DNA from: Ruminococcus sp.
GTDB lineage: Bacteria; Bacillota; Clostridia; Oscillospirales; Ruminococcaceae
Direction: 5' to 3'
DNA: 64,000 nucleotides
NCBI RefSeq assembly: GCF_019423705.1
Contig: NZ_JAHZAX010000010.1
Coordinates: 9,485 to 73,484, forward strand
Shown: in pieces, positions 14,682 to 23,079 of the stretch
Numbering within the stretch: the stretch's first letter is position 1
Layout of the letters: every line of letters starts with the position of its first letter
Notes under the pieces: model-generated
Seen by the model: only the letters and a program-made list of their open reading frames with translations
Database searches by the model: none
Told to the model about the DNA's origin: nothing
Translations under genes and position numbers: made by a program

Positions 14682-16637
14682 ATGGAGAAAAAACCGTTTT
14701 ATATTACTACCCCGATATATTATCCATCGGGTAATCCGCACATTGGTCATTGCTACACCACAGTTGCCTGCGATTCTATCGCAAGATACAGACGTATGCA
14801 GGGCTATGATGTTATGTTCCTGACAGGCACGGACGAGCACGGTCAGAAGATCGAGGAGAAGGCTAAGGAAAAGGGCGTTACTCCTAAGGAATATGTCGAT
14901 GAGATCGTCAAGACGTTCAAGGGTCTGTGGAGCTATATGAATATCAGCTATGACAGATACATCAGAACTACTGACGATTATCATATTGAGACAGTTCAGA
15001 AGATCTTTAAGGCGCTTTACGACAAGGGTTACATTTACAAGGGCGAATACAAGGGCAAATACTGCACGCCTTGCGAGAGCTTTTGGACTGAGTCGCAGCT
15101 TGATGAGAACGGCTGCTGTCCTGAGTGCCACAGAGAGGTAAAGGAGGCAAAGGAGGAGGCTTACTTCTTCAAGATGTCGCCATTTGCCGACAGGATCGAG
15201 AAGCTTTTGACGGAGACTGATTATTTGCAGCCAAAGACGAGAGCGACTGAGCTTGTAAACAACTTTATCAAGCCCGGTCTCGAGGACCTTTGCGTATCGA
15301 GGACGACATTTAAGTGGGGAATCCCTGTAACATTTGATGACAAGCACGTTGTTTATGTATGGGTAGACGCACTTTCAAACTATATTTCTGCGCTGGGTTA
15401 CTGGAACGAGCAGTACAATGACTTTGAGAAGTTCTGGCCTGCTGACGTTCATATGGTAGCGAAGGATATTATGAGATTCCACGCTATTATTTGGCCTGCT
15501 ATACTTATGGCGCTTGATCTGCCGCTGCCAAAGCACCTTGCTGTACACGGCTGGATAACATTCAACGGACAGAAGATGTCAAAGTCTTTGGGCAATGTTG
15601 TTGACCCATTCATTCTTGGCGAGAGATACGGCGCTGACGCTATCAGATATCACATTCTGCGTGAAATGGCATTGGGCGCTGACAGCTCATTCTCCAACGA
15701 GATAATGATAAACAGGATAAATTCCGATCTTGCGAATGGTCTTGGAAATCTTGTTTCGAGAACGGTCGCAATGGCTGACAAGTATTTCGGCGGCACGCTT
15801 CCTACTGAGAGGGAAGAGGGCGAATTTGACGCTGAGCTTATTGCGGAGGCTGAGGGACTTAGAGCCAAAGTTGACGAGTTTATGGACAAGACACAGATCA
15901 ACAATGCGCTGGCTGAGATATTCAAGGTGGTATCGAGGGCGAACAAGTACATTGACGAGACTGCACCTTGGGTACTTGGCAAGGACGAGAGCAAGAAGGC
16001 AAGACTTGCCAGCGTGCTTTACAATCTGCTTGACACGATCAGAATAGTATCGACGCTGCTTAGCAACTTTATGCCGACGACGATGCCGAAGGTATGGGAG
16101 CAGATCGGTGCGACTGAGAGCGATATCACATACGAGAACGCAGGAAAGTTCGGTGTACTGCCTGCTGATGTTACAGTTCACAGGGGCAAGATAATTTTCC
16201 CGAGAATAGATGTTGACAAGGAGATCGAGGAGCTCAACAAGATCATTGGCTGCAAGGCTGAGGTGAAGGAAGAGGCAGAGGACGACGGTTTTGAGCCTGC
16301 GCCTGTTGCTGACGAGATCACCATTGATGATTTTGCGAAGGTCGATCTGCGAGTTGCGCTTGTAAAGGAATGCGAGAAGGTCAAGAAGTCAAAGAAGCTG
16401 CTTTGCTTACAGCTTGACGACGGCTTCGGCGGCAGGCAGGTAGTATCGGGTATTGCGGCGTGGTACAAGCCTGAGGATCTTATCGGCAAGAAGGTCGTTA
16501 TCGTAGCGAACCTCAAGCCTGTTAAGCTTTGCGGCGTTGAGTCAAACGGAATGATCTGTGCGGCGGACACTCCTGACGGAGCGGCGAGCGTTATTTTCCC
16601 AGATCAGAGCTTGCCTTGCGGTGCTAAGCTGAGATAA
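14682..16637 (+). CDS. metG: Methionyl-tRNA synthetase
   Basis: The 651-residue enzyme charges tRNA-Met with methionine. HIGH is at 20-23 and KMSKS at 298-302; CTPCESFW and CCPEC are the zinc-binding knuckle cysteines. The anticodon-binding helical domain covers about 370-520, and residues 545-651 form the C-terminal tRNA-binding (EMAP/Trbp111) domain, as in full-length bacterial dimeric forms. CGGAGG precedes the ATG. A consensus promoter lies directly upstream and a small hairpin downstream, so the gene is probably transcribed alone, with possible read-through into the tRNA. Confidence 0.97.
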   Translation: MEKKPFYITTPIYYPSGNPHIGHCYTTVACDSIARYRRMQGYDVMFLTGTDEHGQKIEEKAKEKGVTPKEYVDEIVKTFKGLWSYMNISYDRYIRTTDDYHIETVQKIFKALYDKGYIYKGEYKGKYCTPCESFWTESQLDENGCCPECHREVKEAKEEAYFFKMSPFADRIEKLLTETDYLQPKTRATELVNNFIKPGLEDLCVSRTTFKWGIPVTFDDKHVVYVWVDALSNYISALGYWNEQYNDFEKFWPADVHMVAKDIMRFHAIIWPAILMALDLPLPKHLAVHGWITFNGQKMSKSLGNVVDPFILGERYGADAIRYHILREMALGADSSFSNEIMINRINSDLANGLGNLVSRTVAMADKYFGGTLPTEREEGEFDAELIAEAEGLRAKVDEFMDKTQINNALAEIFKVVSRANKYIDETAPWVLGKDESKKARLASVLYNLLDTIRIVSTLLSNFMPTTMPKVWEQIGATESDITYENAGKFGVLPADVTVHRGKIIFPRIDVDKEIEELNKIIGCKAEVKEEAEDDGFEPAPVADEITIDDFAKVDLRVALVKECEKVKKSKKLLCLQLDDGFGGRQVVSGIAAWYKPEDLIGKKVVIVANLKPVKLCGVESNGMICAADTPDGAASVIFPDQSLPCGAKLR

Positions 16638-16651
16638 TTTTGAAATAATAT

Positions 16652-16670
16652 AGGCTGCGTTTTGCAGCCT
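16652..16670 (+). terminator. Small hairpin after metG
   Basis: AGGCTGC-gtttt-GCAGCCT, 7-bp perfect stem with no T tract. It lies 3 bp before the tRNA; it may be a weak terminator or a processing signal. Confidence 0.45.
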
Positions 16671-16673
16671 TAT

Positions 16674-16750
16674 GCGTCTGTAGCTCAGTTGGATAGAGCG
16701 CAAGACTCCGACTCTTGAGGCCGCAGGTTCGATTCCTGTCAGGCGCACCA
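16674..16750 (+). tRNA. tRNA-Arg (anticodon CCG)
   Basis: A complete 77-nt cloverleaf including encoded CCA: acceptor GCGTCTG/CAGGCGC, D arm GCTC/GAGC, anticodon stem CAAGA/TCTTG with loop CTCCGAC (CCG at 16708-16710), and T arm GCAGG-TTCGATT-CCTGT. It reads CGG arginine codons. Confidence 0.95.
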
Positions 16751-16796
16751 TAGCTTTTATAAAAAAATAGGACAAAAATATAGGTGGGAATTTAAT

Positions 16797-17189
16797 ATGA
16801 AGAAAAAAGTGGCAGCTTTTTCGGTTTTGGCGGTAATAGTGATCGGCGTGGCGATCTTTCTGCTTGCAAAGATACCGTCGCCGCAGACGGATCACAAGAT
16901 ATTCGGCTCACGTTTTGAAGAAAAGATCTGTGACAAATATGAGTTGCATTTTGTTGATGAGGCCTTCCGATATGCTGACAGGGCAGGATATGACAGTAAT
17001 ACCCTTGAACTTACTGTTCACGGCGACCCTAAGATATACGACTATCAGGGCAGAGACATATATTGCCGCATAACGGCGGACTACAAAGGCGAGACCCTTA
17101 CTTTTAAATTCAAGGGAACTAAGATCGTCGGGACGAAATATGAATGGAGCCTTATAAACGAAGAGGTGGTCGATGTTTTTAAGTGGTGA
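16797..17189 (+). CDS. Membrane-anchored or secreted small protein, unknown
   Basis: The 130-residue protein has a basic start and one hydrophobic helix (about 6-24), then a soluble beta-rich domain of roughly 100 residues (YELHFVDEAF, ITADYKGETLTFKFKG). It is probably anchored outside the cell by its uncleaved helix. AGGTGGG precedes the ATG. No family is recognised and no operon partner is clear. Confidence 0.6.
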   Translation: MKKKVAAFSVLAVIVIGVAIFLLAKIPSPQTDHKIFGSRFEEKICDKYELHFVDEAFRYADRAGYDSNTLELTVHGDPKIYDYQGRDIYCRITADYKGETLTFKFKGTKIVGTKYEWSLINEEVVDVFKW

Positions 17190-17365
17190 TCGCTCCGGAA
17201 TTGTATGAAACTAAATAATGTTTAAATTATTATCTTTTATTGATCTATTGGTCTATATTCCAAAAATATTTGGGGTCGGTGGTGAACTGTATAAACTTTG
17301 AAAAGCCGTTTGTTGAATAGCCTTTTGGCACTAATTCGATCTCGGAAAAAGCAGGAAGTGATATA

Positions 17366-17394
17366 TTGACTAAATAGATATAATATGGTATAAT
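17366..17394 (+). promoter_or_regulatory. Promoter of the Thr-rich lipoprotein gene
   Basis: TTGACT (17366), 17-bp spacer, TATAAT (17389); the start codon is about 50 bp downstream. Confidence 0.85.
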
Positions 17395-17446
17395 CTGCAT
17401 ATAGCTACAAAACAGACTATTTTAAAACAATTTGTGGAGATTCAAT

Positions 17447-18151
17447 ATGAGTAGATTTGACAAAAAACTTGTGCCATTTGTGCTTGCGGCGGTTATGGCG
17501 GCTTGCGTTTCTTGTGGAAGCGTTGAAGATAGCGGTTCACAAAAAGAAAATAACTCCTCCATTTCCGATACAGTTTCCACGACGGAAAGTTCTGTTGTAA
17601 CGACGAGTTCGACCACCAGCACGGCTGAACAAACGACTACGGAAAGCTCATCGTCCACAGCGGAGACCACAACCACCACAAAAGAAACAACCAAAACAGA
17701 CAAGACAGAGGAAGAGACGACCAAGGCTGCGGAAACAGGACAGGTGACAGAGACTTGGGAAGAGACCGAAGATATTCCTCCAGAGACATACACAGAACCT
17801 CCTCAGACTACTACAAAAGCTCAGACCACCACTACTCATAAGAAAACAACTACTCAGCAGACTACCACCACAACAAAGAAAATAAACTCCGAAAAGCCGA
17901 GCTGCTTTGCATTATATTTTGCTGGTGTAGGTGAAGAAGTTGTTGTATATGATGGCAATTATTCGGATTATTACATAACAGGCTATGATATTGTGAACAA
18001 GAGCAATGACGCTAACATTTCAGTATCATATGGTAAAAATGAAGCGTATGTTCAATGTGCAACAGAAACTTCATTCGATTTAAAACTATATTGGTATAAC
18101 GATGAAACTGGTGAAAGCTATACGTCATCGACATATATTGAATATTTCTAA
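17447..18151 (+). CDS. Lipoprotein with Thr-rich stalk
   Basis: The start is ATG 17447, with GTGGAGA upstream. The 234-residue product has a signal peptide ending in a lipobox-like AACVSC followed by Gly-Ser. Residues 35-150 are a Thr/Ser/Glu-rich low-complexity stalk, and the last 80 residues form a small beta domain (ITGYDIVNKSNDANISVSYG). Lipid anchoring outside the membrane with a long, perhaps glycosylated, stalk is the likely arrangement. The C-terminal domain is not recognised. Confidence 0.7.
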   Translation: MSRFDKKLVPFVLAAVMAACVSCGSVEDSGSQKENNSSISDTVSTTESSVVTTSSTTSTAEQTTTESSSSTAETTTTTKETTKTDKTEEETTKAAETGQVTETWEETEDIPPETYTEPPQTTTKAQTTTTHKKTTTQQTTTTTKKINSEKPSCFALYFAGVGEEVVVYDGNYSDYYITGYDIVNKSNDANISVSYGKNEAYVQCATETSFDLKLYWYNDETGESYTSSTYIEYF

Positions 18152-18160
18152 ACCACAAAA

Positions 18161-18197
18161 ACCGCTATGCAAAACTGCATAGCGGTTCATTTTTTTG
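18161..18197. terminator. Terminator between converging genes
   Basis: ACCGCTATGCA/TGCATAGCGGT, an 11-bp perfect stem, is followed by TCATTTTTTT on the plus strand. It ends the lipoprotein transcript, facing the leftward ABC operon. Confidence 0.9.
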
Positions 18198-18209
18198 CTT
18201 GTTATTCCG

Positions 18210-18848
18210 TCACCTTATCTCCTCAATAACTCCCTTATCCATTTCGTGGACGGTGTCGCACAGAACGGAGATATCTTCCGCCGAGTGGGAGCATATGAGG
18301 ATAGTCTTGCCCTGCTGTTTGTAGCTGAGCAAGTACTCACGCATTTCTTTTACGCCGTCTTTGTCGAGACCGTTGAAAGGCTCGTCAAGAATAAGTATTT
18401 TCGGGTTTTCCATAATGGCTTGCGCAAGGCCGAGGCGCTGGCGCATACCGAGGCTGTATTTGCGGACGTGGCGTTTTAAGTCAGGGTCAAGCCCCACTTG
18501 TTTCATACTGTTTCTTATCTCTTCTTTACCTATCTTGTTGTTAAGACCTGCGAGGAGTTTTAAATTTTTGTAGCCCGAATAGTAGGGTATAAACCCAGGC
18601 GTTTCGATAATGATACCCATATCTTTCGGAAAGTCAACGTCCTTGCCCACCTGCTTGCCGTCGACTGTTATCACGCCGGCGGTGGGCTTGATAAAACCGC
18701 ATATGCACTTCATAAGCATTGTCTTTCCGCTGCCGTTTCGGCCGATAAGTCCGTGAATCTTGCCCTCCTCAAAGGACACGTTTATGTGCTTTAGTATCTC
18801 AGTTTTGCCAAGGATAAGGCATACGTCATTTACATTGATAATATCCAT
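18210..18848 (-). CDS. ABC transporter ATP-binding protein
   Basis: The 212-residue ATPase has Walker A GRNGSGKT, the signature YSLGMRQR (LSGGQ variant of the drug/lantibiotic export group), Walker B ILILDEP and the switch histidine in CSHS. It is short, ending soon after the switch region. It pairs with the two permease genes upstream (18881 and 19764), all leftward, forming one exporter of about three genes of the type linked to self-protection or envelope maintenance. The substrate cannot be told. Confidence 0.9.
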   Translation of the reverse strand: MDIINVNDVCLILGKTEILKHINVSFEEGKIHGLIGRNGSGKTMLMKCICGFIKPTAGVITVDGKQVGKDVDFPKDMGIIIETPGFIPYYSGYKNLKLLAGLNNKIGKEEIRNSMKQVGLDPDLKRHVRKYSLGMRQRLGLAQAIMENPKILILDEPFNGLDKDGVKEMREYLLSYKQQGKTILICSHSAEDISVLCDTVHEMDKGVIEEIR

Positions 18849-18880
18849 TTTGTCCCCCTAATTTCTAACTTGATAATTTG

Positions 18881-19756
18881 CTAACTTGCTATTTCAGCAA
18901 CATTGTCGTAATTGAATTTTCTTATGGCGATAAAGCAAAACGCCAGCAGTACCGCTATAAATATCGCCAAGTAGCTTATGGAAAAGCTCATCGGCATAAC
19001 AGGTTCACGAAAATATTTTGTGTAGTGTAGCCATATTATGCTGTTCGCCATTGGCATTGTCCACATAAAGGTGGTCTTGATCGAGCAAAACGCCGTGCCT
19101 AATGATATCACCGCTCCGCAGAGGACAAAGCCCTCGGTCTTGCGCTTCACAAGGGAAAAGCTCAGCAGGATAAGCCCTATTATCATAAGGTATGCGAACA
19201 CCAGCAGATAGCTTTGCACTGCGGCTGAAAACACTGTGAGCTGATTGTAGAGATTTTCAGGTAGCAGCTGCACGCCGAAATTTCCTGAATGTTCCGGAAA
19301 ACGTGAAGCAAACTTTGTCGCCACATTGCTCCAGCCATTGTACCAAAATCCGTCTGAAAGCATTGGCAGGACTGCCCCTAAAAATATCACCGCAAGATAG
19401 GATAACGCCATAAAGATGAGCTTCAAAAGCTGTCCGAACAGCCAATTGAGCCTGCCCACACGCATTATGTAAAAAACTGTGTTGGTGTCGATCTTGGGGA
19501 AGTCTGCGATAAGTGTGAGGAAAACCAGCGGTATGATAAGAAGTATCGCACCTGAATTAGCTATGGCGATAAAAGGCTCAAGGATATTCAGCGGTTCGTC
19601 CATAAGCTTGGCATTTGATTTAAGAGGCTCGATAGCAAAGCTGTAAATGAAGATAAGAAGCACTCCCAGGATTATCATTCGTGCGTCGCATATCCACTTT
19701 ATGAACTCCGCCCTTGCACAGAAAAAACTTTGTTTAAGGCTGAAATTTTTCATCAT
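18881..19756 (-). CDS. ABC transporter permease (ABC-2 like)
   Basis: This 291-residue protein has about six membrane helices with a large outside loop between helices 2 and 3. An in-frame second Met follows the first directly. It lies between the ATPase gene and a second permease, 7 bp after the latter, and is probably one half of a two-permease transporter. Confidence 0.8.
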   Translation of the reverse strand: MMKNFSLKQSFFCARAEFIKWICDARMIILGVLLIFIYSFAIEPLKSNAKLMDEPLNILEPFIAIANSGAILLIIPLVFLTLIADFPKIDTNTVFYIMRVGRLNWLFGQLLKLIFMALSYLAVIFLGAVLPMLSDGFWYNGWSNVATKFASRFPEHSGNFGVQLLPENLYNQLTVFSAAVQSYLLVFAYLMIIGLILLSFSLVKRKTEGFVLCGAVISLGTAFCSIKTTFMWTMPMANSIIWLHYTKYFREPVMPMSFSISYLAIFIAVLLAFCFIAIRKFNYDNVAEIAS

Positions 19757-19763
19757 AGCTGAC

Positions 19764-20642
19764 CTACACCCCCTTGTCCTTGCGCAAATTCATCACGATA
19801 ATAAATCCCAGCAGGGTAACGATCGCCCCCGAACAGTTCACCGCAGTTATCCATTTTGCGCTTCTGTCAAAGCTTTGGATATAGAGAAAATTCGTGATAG
19901 AGCTTGGATAAAAGGCGTTTGCTCTGTCAAAATCGAAGTTATCGTTGAAAAGATTTGCGTCTATTATCCTGTTTAGCATTGTGGTGAGGACGTAGGTTAG
20001 CATAAAGGGCAGGCAGGTGATGATATATGGATTTTTGCAGAACGAGCTGAGGAAAAATGCCGGCAGGGTGGATACTGCGCCATAGGCGAAAGCTACCGCA
20101 AGCATTTTGACTACCGTATTGCCTGTGCTGTCTTGGATAATATACTGAAGCTGGTCGGCTGATACGTCAAACTCAGAAAGTGGCTGGAAAATGGCTGCGC
20201 AGGCTATGCCGTAAACTGCGATACCAAGCATAACGGCAAGTCCGCCTGAGATAAGGGCGGAGATGAATTTTGAGAGATAATATCTTAGCTTGCCTGTGCG
20301 GGATATGGTAAAGCGCATTAGTCCGTTGTTGCGCTCGGCGCAGAATGATACCATAAAAGGGAATGCCACGACAATAGGCAAAAACATTGTGATATATCCC
20401 GAAAGGCCGTTTCTGAAAACCAGCACCGAGGACAGGGTGGGGTCGGTGTGGAGGATATTTTTATCAAGGGTAAAAAGCGCCTCGAACACCGAGTAGGATT
20501 TATCGGTGGAAAGGTCGGTATAGGCGGAGGAGGTGAAAGCAAGCACTGTTGTGAGAAGCACCGCCCCTGCAAAGCCTATGTTTATTATGCTTTTGTTCAG
20601 ATCGCATTTTATTGCGTTTAGAAGTTTTAATTTTGGACTCAT
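19764..20642 (-). CDS. ABC transporter permease (second subunit)
   Basis: The 292-residue protein has about six membrane helices and a large loop after the first helix. It is the first gene of the leftward three-gene transporter operon. It shares the layout of its neighbour permease but is only distantly similar, consistent with a heterodimeric membrane part. Confidence 0.8.
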   Translation of the reverse strand: MSPKLKLLNAIKCDLNKSIINIGFAGAVLLTTVLAFTSSAYTDLSTDKSYSVFEALFTLDKNILHTDPTLSSVLVFRNGLSGYITMFLPIVVAFPFMVSFCAERNNGLMRFTISRTGKLRYYLSKFISALISGGLAVMLGIAVYGIACAAIFQPLSEFDVSADQLQYIIQDSTGNTVVKMLAVAFAYGAVSTLPAFFLSSFCKNPYIITCLPFMLTYVLTTMLNRIIDANLFNDNFDFDRANAFYPSSITNFLYIQSFDRSAKWITAVNCSGAIVTLLGFIIVMNLRKDKGV

Positions 20643-20668
20643 TTTTCTGCCTCATAGTTCTATCCAGC

Positions 20669-20795
20669 TTGTTGAAAAAGCCCGACAAAATTGGGACGTC
20701 GAGGACGCCGTCCCTACAATTGGCGTAAATACGCTGTTTGTATGTAGGGACGAAAATTGTTTTTCGACAAGGCTCACAACAATTTGTGGTCGCCC
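20669..20795. repeat. Long form of the dispersed palindromic repeat
   Basis: The piece contains GGGACG-TC-GAGGAC palindrome parts, GGCGTAAATACGCTGTTTGT, and an AAATTGTTTTT...ACAACAATTT inverted repeat ending GGTCGCCC. Close relatives lie at 33583-33675 and 49941-50014. It looks like a small non-autonomous element or composite REP unit. Confidence 0.7.
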
Positions 20796-21176
20796 AGAAT
20801 TTGCTGCTTTTGCGACAGACTGTTTTATCTTTTGTTTAGGTTTTGTTTTTGCTTCCTATTTATAAGTCGCAAAAATGGGGCAAAATGTTGCAGATGTTGC
20901 AGAGTTTTAAGAAAATTTATGATATCTCACAAATTTGCGTGGGGAGATTTGTGTATGCTGCGAATAGTGGGTGGGAAAAGGCTTTGCTTGCGGAGGGGTG
21001 AAAATGTTGGATTGATTTGTTTAAAATTACAAGATACCAAGAGAAAACGTTTTCTTTTTATTATGACTATCAATAGATAATAACATATTCACAATTTGTG
21101 AAAAAATCACAACTTGACCTGCGTAAATACGCTGATTTTTCTACTTTGTTTATAAAAAAAAATGGCTTTGACCCCC
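20796..21176. other. Intergenic stretch without a supportable gene
   Basis: AT-rich spacer between the leftward ABC operon and the rightward exporter. A second GCGTAAATACGCTGATTTTT fragment (21122) echoes the dispersed repeat. Only short unsupported frames are present. Confidence 0.6.
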
Positions 21177-21205
21177 TTGACTTTATTGAAAAATGGGCTT
21201 ATAAT
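21177..21205 (+). promoter_or_regulatory. Promoter of the ABC exporter pair
   Basis: TTGACT (21177), 17-bp spacer, TATAAT (21200). About 105 bp of leader follow before the first ATG. Confidence 0.8.
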
Positions 21206-21315
21206 ATCCCATAGCTTGAAAAAAGTATGAGTTTCATATTTTTATATTCAAGTTCAAATAATGAGGTTATGAAGTATGTAAATGTGAAAAATTTGAAAAG
21301 GAGAGTGAGTAAAAA

Positions 21316-23079
21316 ATGTTTCAGATTCAATGGATATGGCACAATTTGAAAGGCTACCGCAAGGTGTATATAACGGCGCTGGTGCTTTCGGTGGTGTGCA
21401 ACGCACTTTATCTGACGACGCCTTATTTCAGCAAGGAGCTTGTGGACAAGTTTCTTTCAAACGAGAACGCTTTGTACAATCTCGAGCACGAGAGGAAGCT
21501 TTTCTGGCTGCTGCTGGCGGGAATGATCGGTTTTACGCTGTTTAGGACGATCTGTCAATACGCCTGCAATATGACTTATGAAGTTTCGTCGCAGGGTATG
21601 ATATATCGTATCAGAAATCATCTGTTTAGGCGTATAGAACATCAGGATATGGAGTTTTATGACAAAAACCGCACGGGCGATCTTATGACCCGTCTGACGG
21701 GCGACCTTGATATGGTGCGCCACGCAGTTTCATTTGTTTTTAAAGGTATGCTGGAATCACTTTCGCTGTTTTTGGCGTCAACTGTGTACTTTTTTATGGT
21801 GAGCTGGAAAATGGCGCTGCTGCTCCTTTCCGTTACGCCGTTTATATTCGGCGTGGTGATACTGCTTGACAAAAAGGCAGGCCCTGTGTACGTTGATCTT
21901 CGTGAGAAGCTTTCAAAGATGAACACCGATGCACAGGAAAATATCTCGGGCAACAGAGTTGTAAAGGCTTTTGCTCGTGAAGATTATGAGATCGAGAAGT
22001 TTCAGAAGGCCAACGGCGAATACTCTGCGGCAAATAAAAAGGCTTCGCTGCTTTGGCTGAAATTCTTCCCTTATATGGAAGCTTTCGCAAACGCTTTGTC
22101 GGTTATAATGCTGCTGGGCGGCGGAATTTTCCTCATAAAGGGCGAGATAACGATGGGCGAATATGTGGCTATTTCGGGACTTATTTGGGGCATTGCAAAC
22201 CCTGTAAGGAACCTTGGCATTTACGTCAACGATATGCAGAGGTTTATGGCTTCGGCGATGAAGGTCATCGAAATTTACTACGCAAACCCTATCATCAAGG
22301 ACAGACCTGACGCTGTTGACCAGCCCGAAAGGCTTCACGGCGATATCAGCTTCAAGGACGTTACATTCAAGTTCGGCAAGCACGTTGTTCTTGACGATAT
22401 AAACTTTGACATCAAGGCAGGGGAGACCGTTGCCATTATGGGCGAGACGGGCTCGGGCAAGACTTCCCTTATCAACCTTATCCCACGTTTTTATGACGTT
22501 GGCTCGGGTGAGGTGCTTGTTGACGGCGTTGACGTCCGCAAGAGAAAGCTCAGCCAGCTCCGTGCTAGTATCGGTATGGCGACGCAAGACGTGCTGCTGT
22601 TTTCCGACACTATCGACGGCAACATAGCTTACGGCGATTCGGAAATGTCAGAAGAGGACGTTAAGCATTACGCAAAGCTTGCGGCGGCAAGTGAGTTCGT
22701 TGAGAAAATGCCTGAGGGCTATGAAACGATCGTCGGCGAGCGTGGCGTGGGTCTTTCGGGCGGACAGAAGCAGAGACTTTCCCTTGCGAGGGCTCTTGCT
22801 ATCAAGCCGAGCATTCTTATACTTGACGACACAACATCTGCCGTTGACCTTGAGACGGAGAAGTACATTCAAGACAGTCTGAGAAACCTTGATTTCCCTT
22901 GCACAAAGATAATCATTGCCCAGCGTATCTCATCCACAAAGGACGCAGACAAGATAATCATTCTTGACGGCGGAAAAATAACCGAAATGGGCACTCACGA
23001 AGAGCTTATTGCCAAAAAGGGCTACTATTACGAAGTTTTCAAGCTTCAGAACGAGGGCTTTGGAAAGGAGGCGGTCTGA
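21316..23079 (+). CDS. ABC exporter subunit with degenerate ATP site
   Basis: The 587-residue half-transporter has six membrane helices (1-320) and an ATPase domain. Walker A is GETGSGKT and the signature LSGGQKQR, but the catalytic Glu after Walker B is Asp505 (LDDTTSAVD) and the switch His is Gln536 (IAQRISS). These two changes are hallmarks of the non-hydrolysing site in heterodimeric exporters such as BmrCD and TM287/288. It therefore pairs with the next gene, which is fused head to tail (TGA then ATG, no gap). Drug or lipid export is likely; the substrate is unknown. Confidence 0.93.
   Translation: MFQIQWIWHNLKGYRKVYITALVLSVVCNALYLTTPYFSKELVDKFLSNENALYNLEHERKLFWLLLAGMIGFTLFRTICQYACNMTYEVSSQGMIYRIRNHLFRRIEHQDMEFYDKNRTGDLMTRLTGDLDMVRHAVSFVFKGMLESLSLFLASTVYFFMVSWKMALLLLSVTPFIFGVVILLDKKAGPVYVDLREKLSKMNTDAQENISGNRVVKAFAREDYEIEKFQKANGEYSAANKKASLLWLKFFPYMEAFANALSVIMLLGGGIFLIKGEITMGEYVAISGLIWGIANPVRNLGIYVNDMQRFMASAMKVIEIYYANPIIKDRPDAVDQPERLHGDISFKDVTFKFGKHVVLDDINFDIKAGETVAIMGETGSGKTSLINLIPRFYDVGSGEVLVDGVDVRKRKLSQLRASIGMATQDVLLFSDTIDGNIAYGDSEMSEEDVKHYAKLAAASEFVEKMPEGYETIVGERGVGLSGGQKQRLSLARALAIKPSILILDDTTSAVDLETEKYIQDSLRNLDFPCTKIIIAQRISSTKDADKIIILDGGKITEMGTHEELIAKKGYYYEVFKLQNEGFGKEAV

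Noticed and set aside
14676..15347. Leftward 223-codon frame
   Set aside because: Antisense to the start of metG, no ribosome site, no recognisable domain.
21913..22587. Leftward 224-codon frame
   Set aside because: Antisense to the first ABC exporter subunit.
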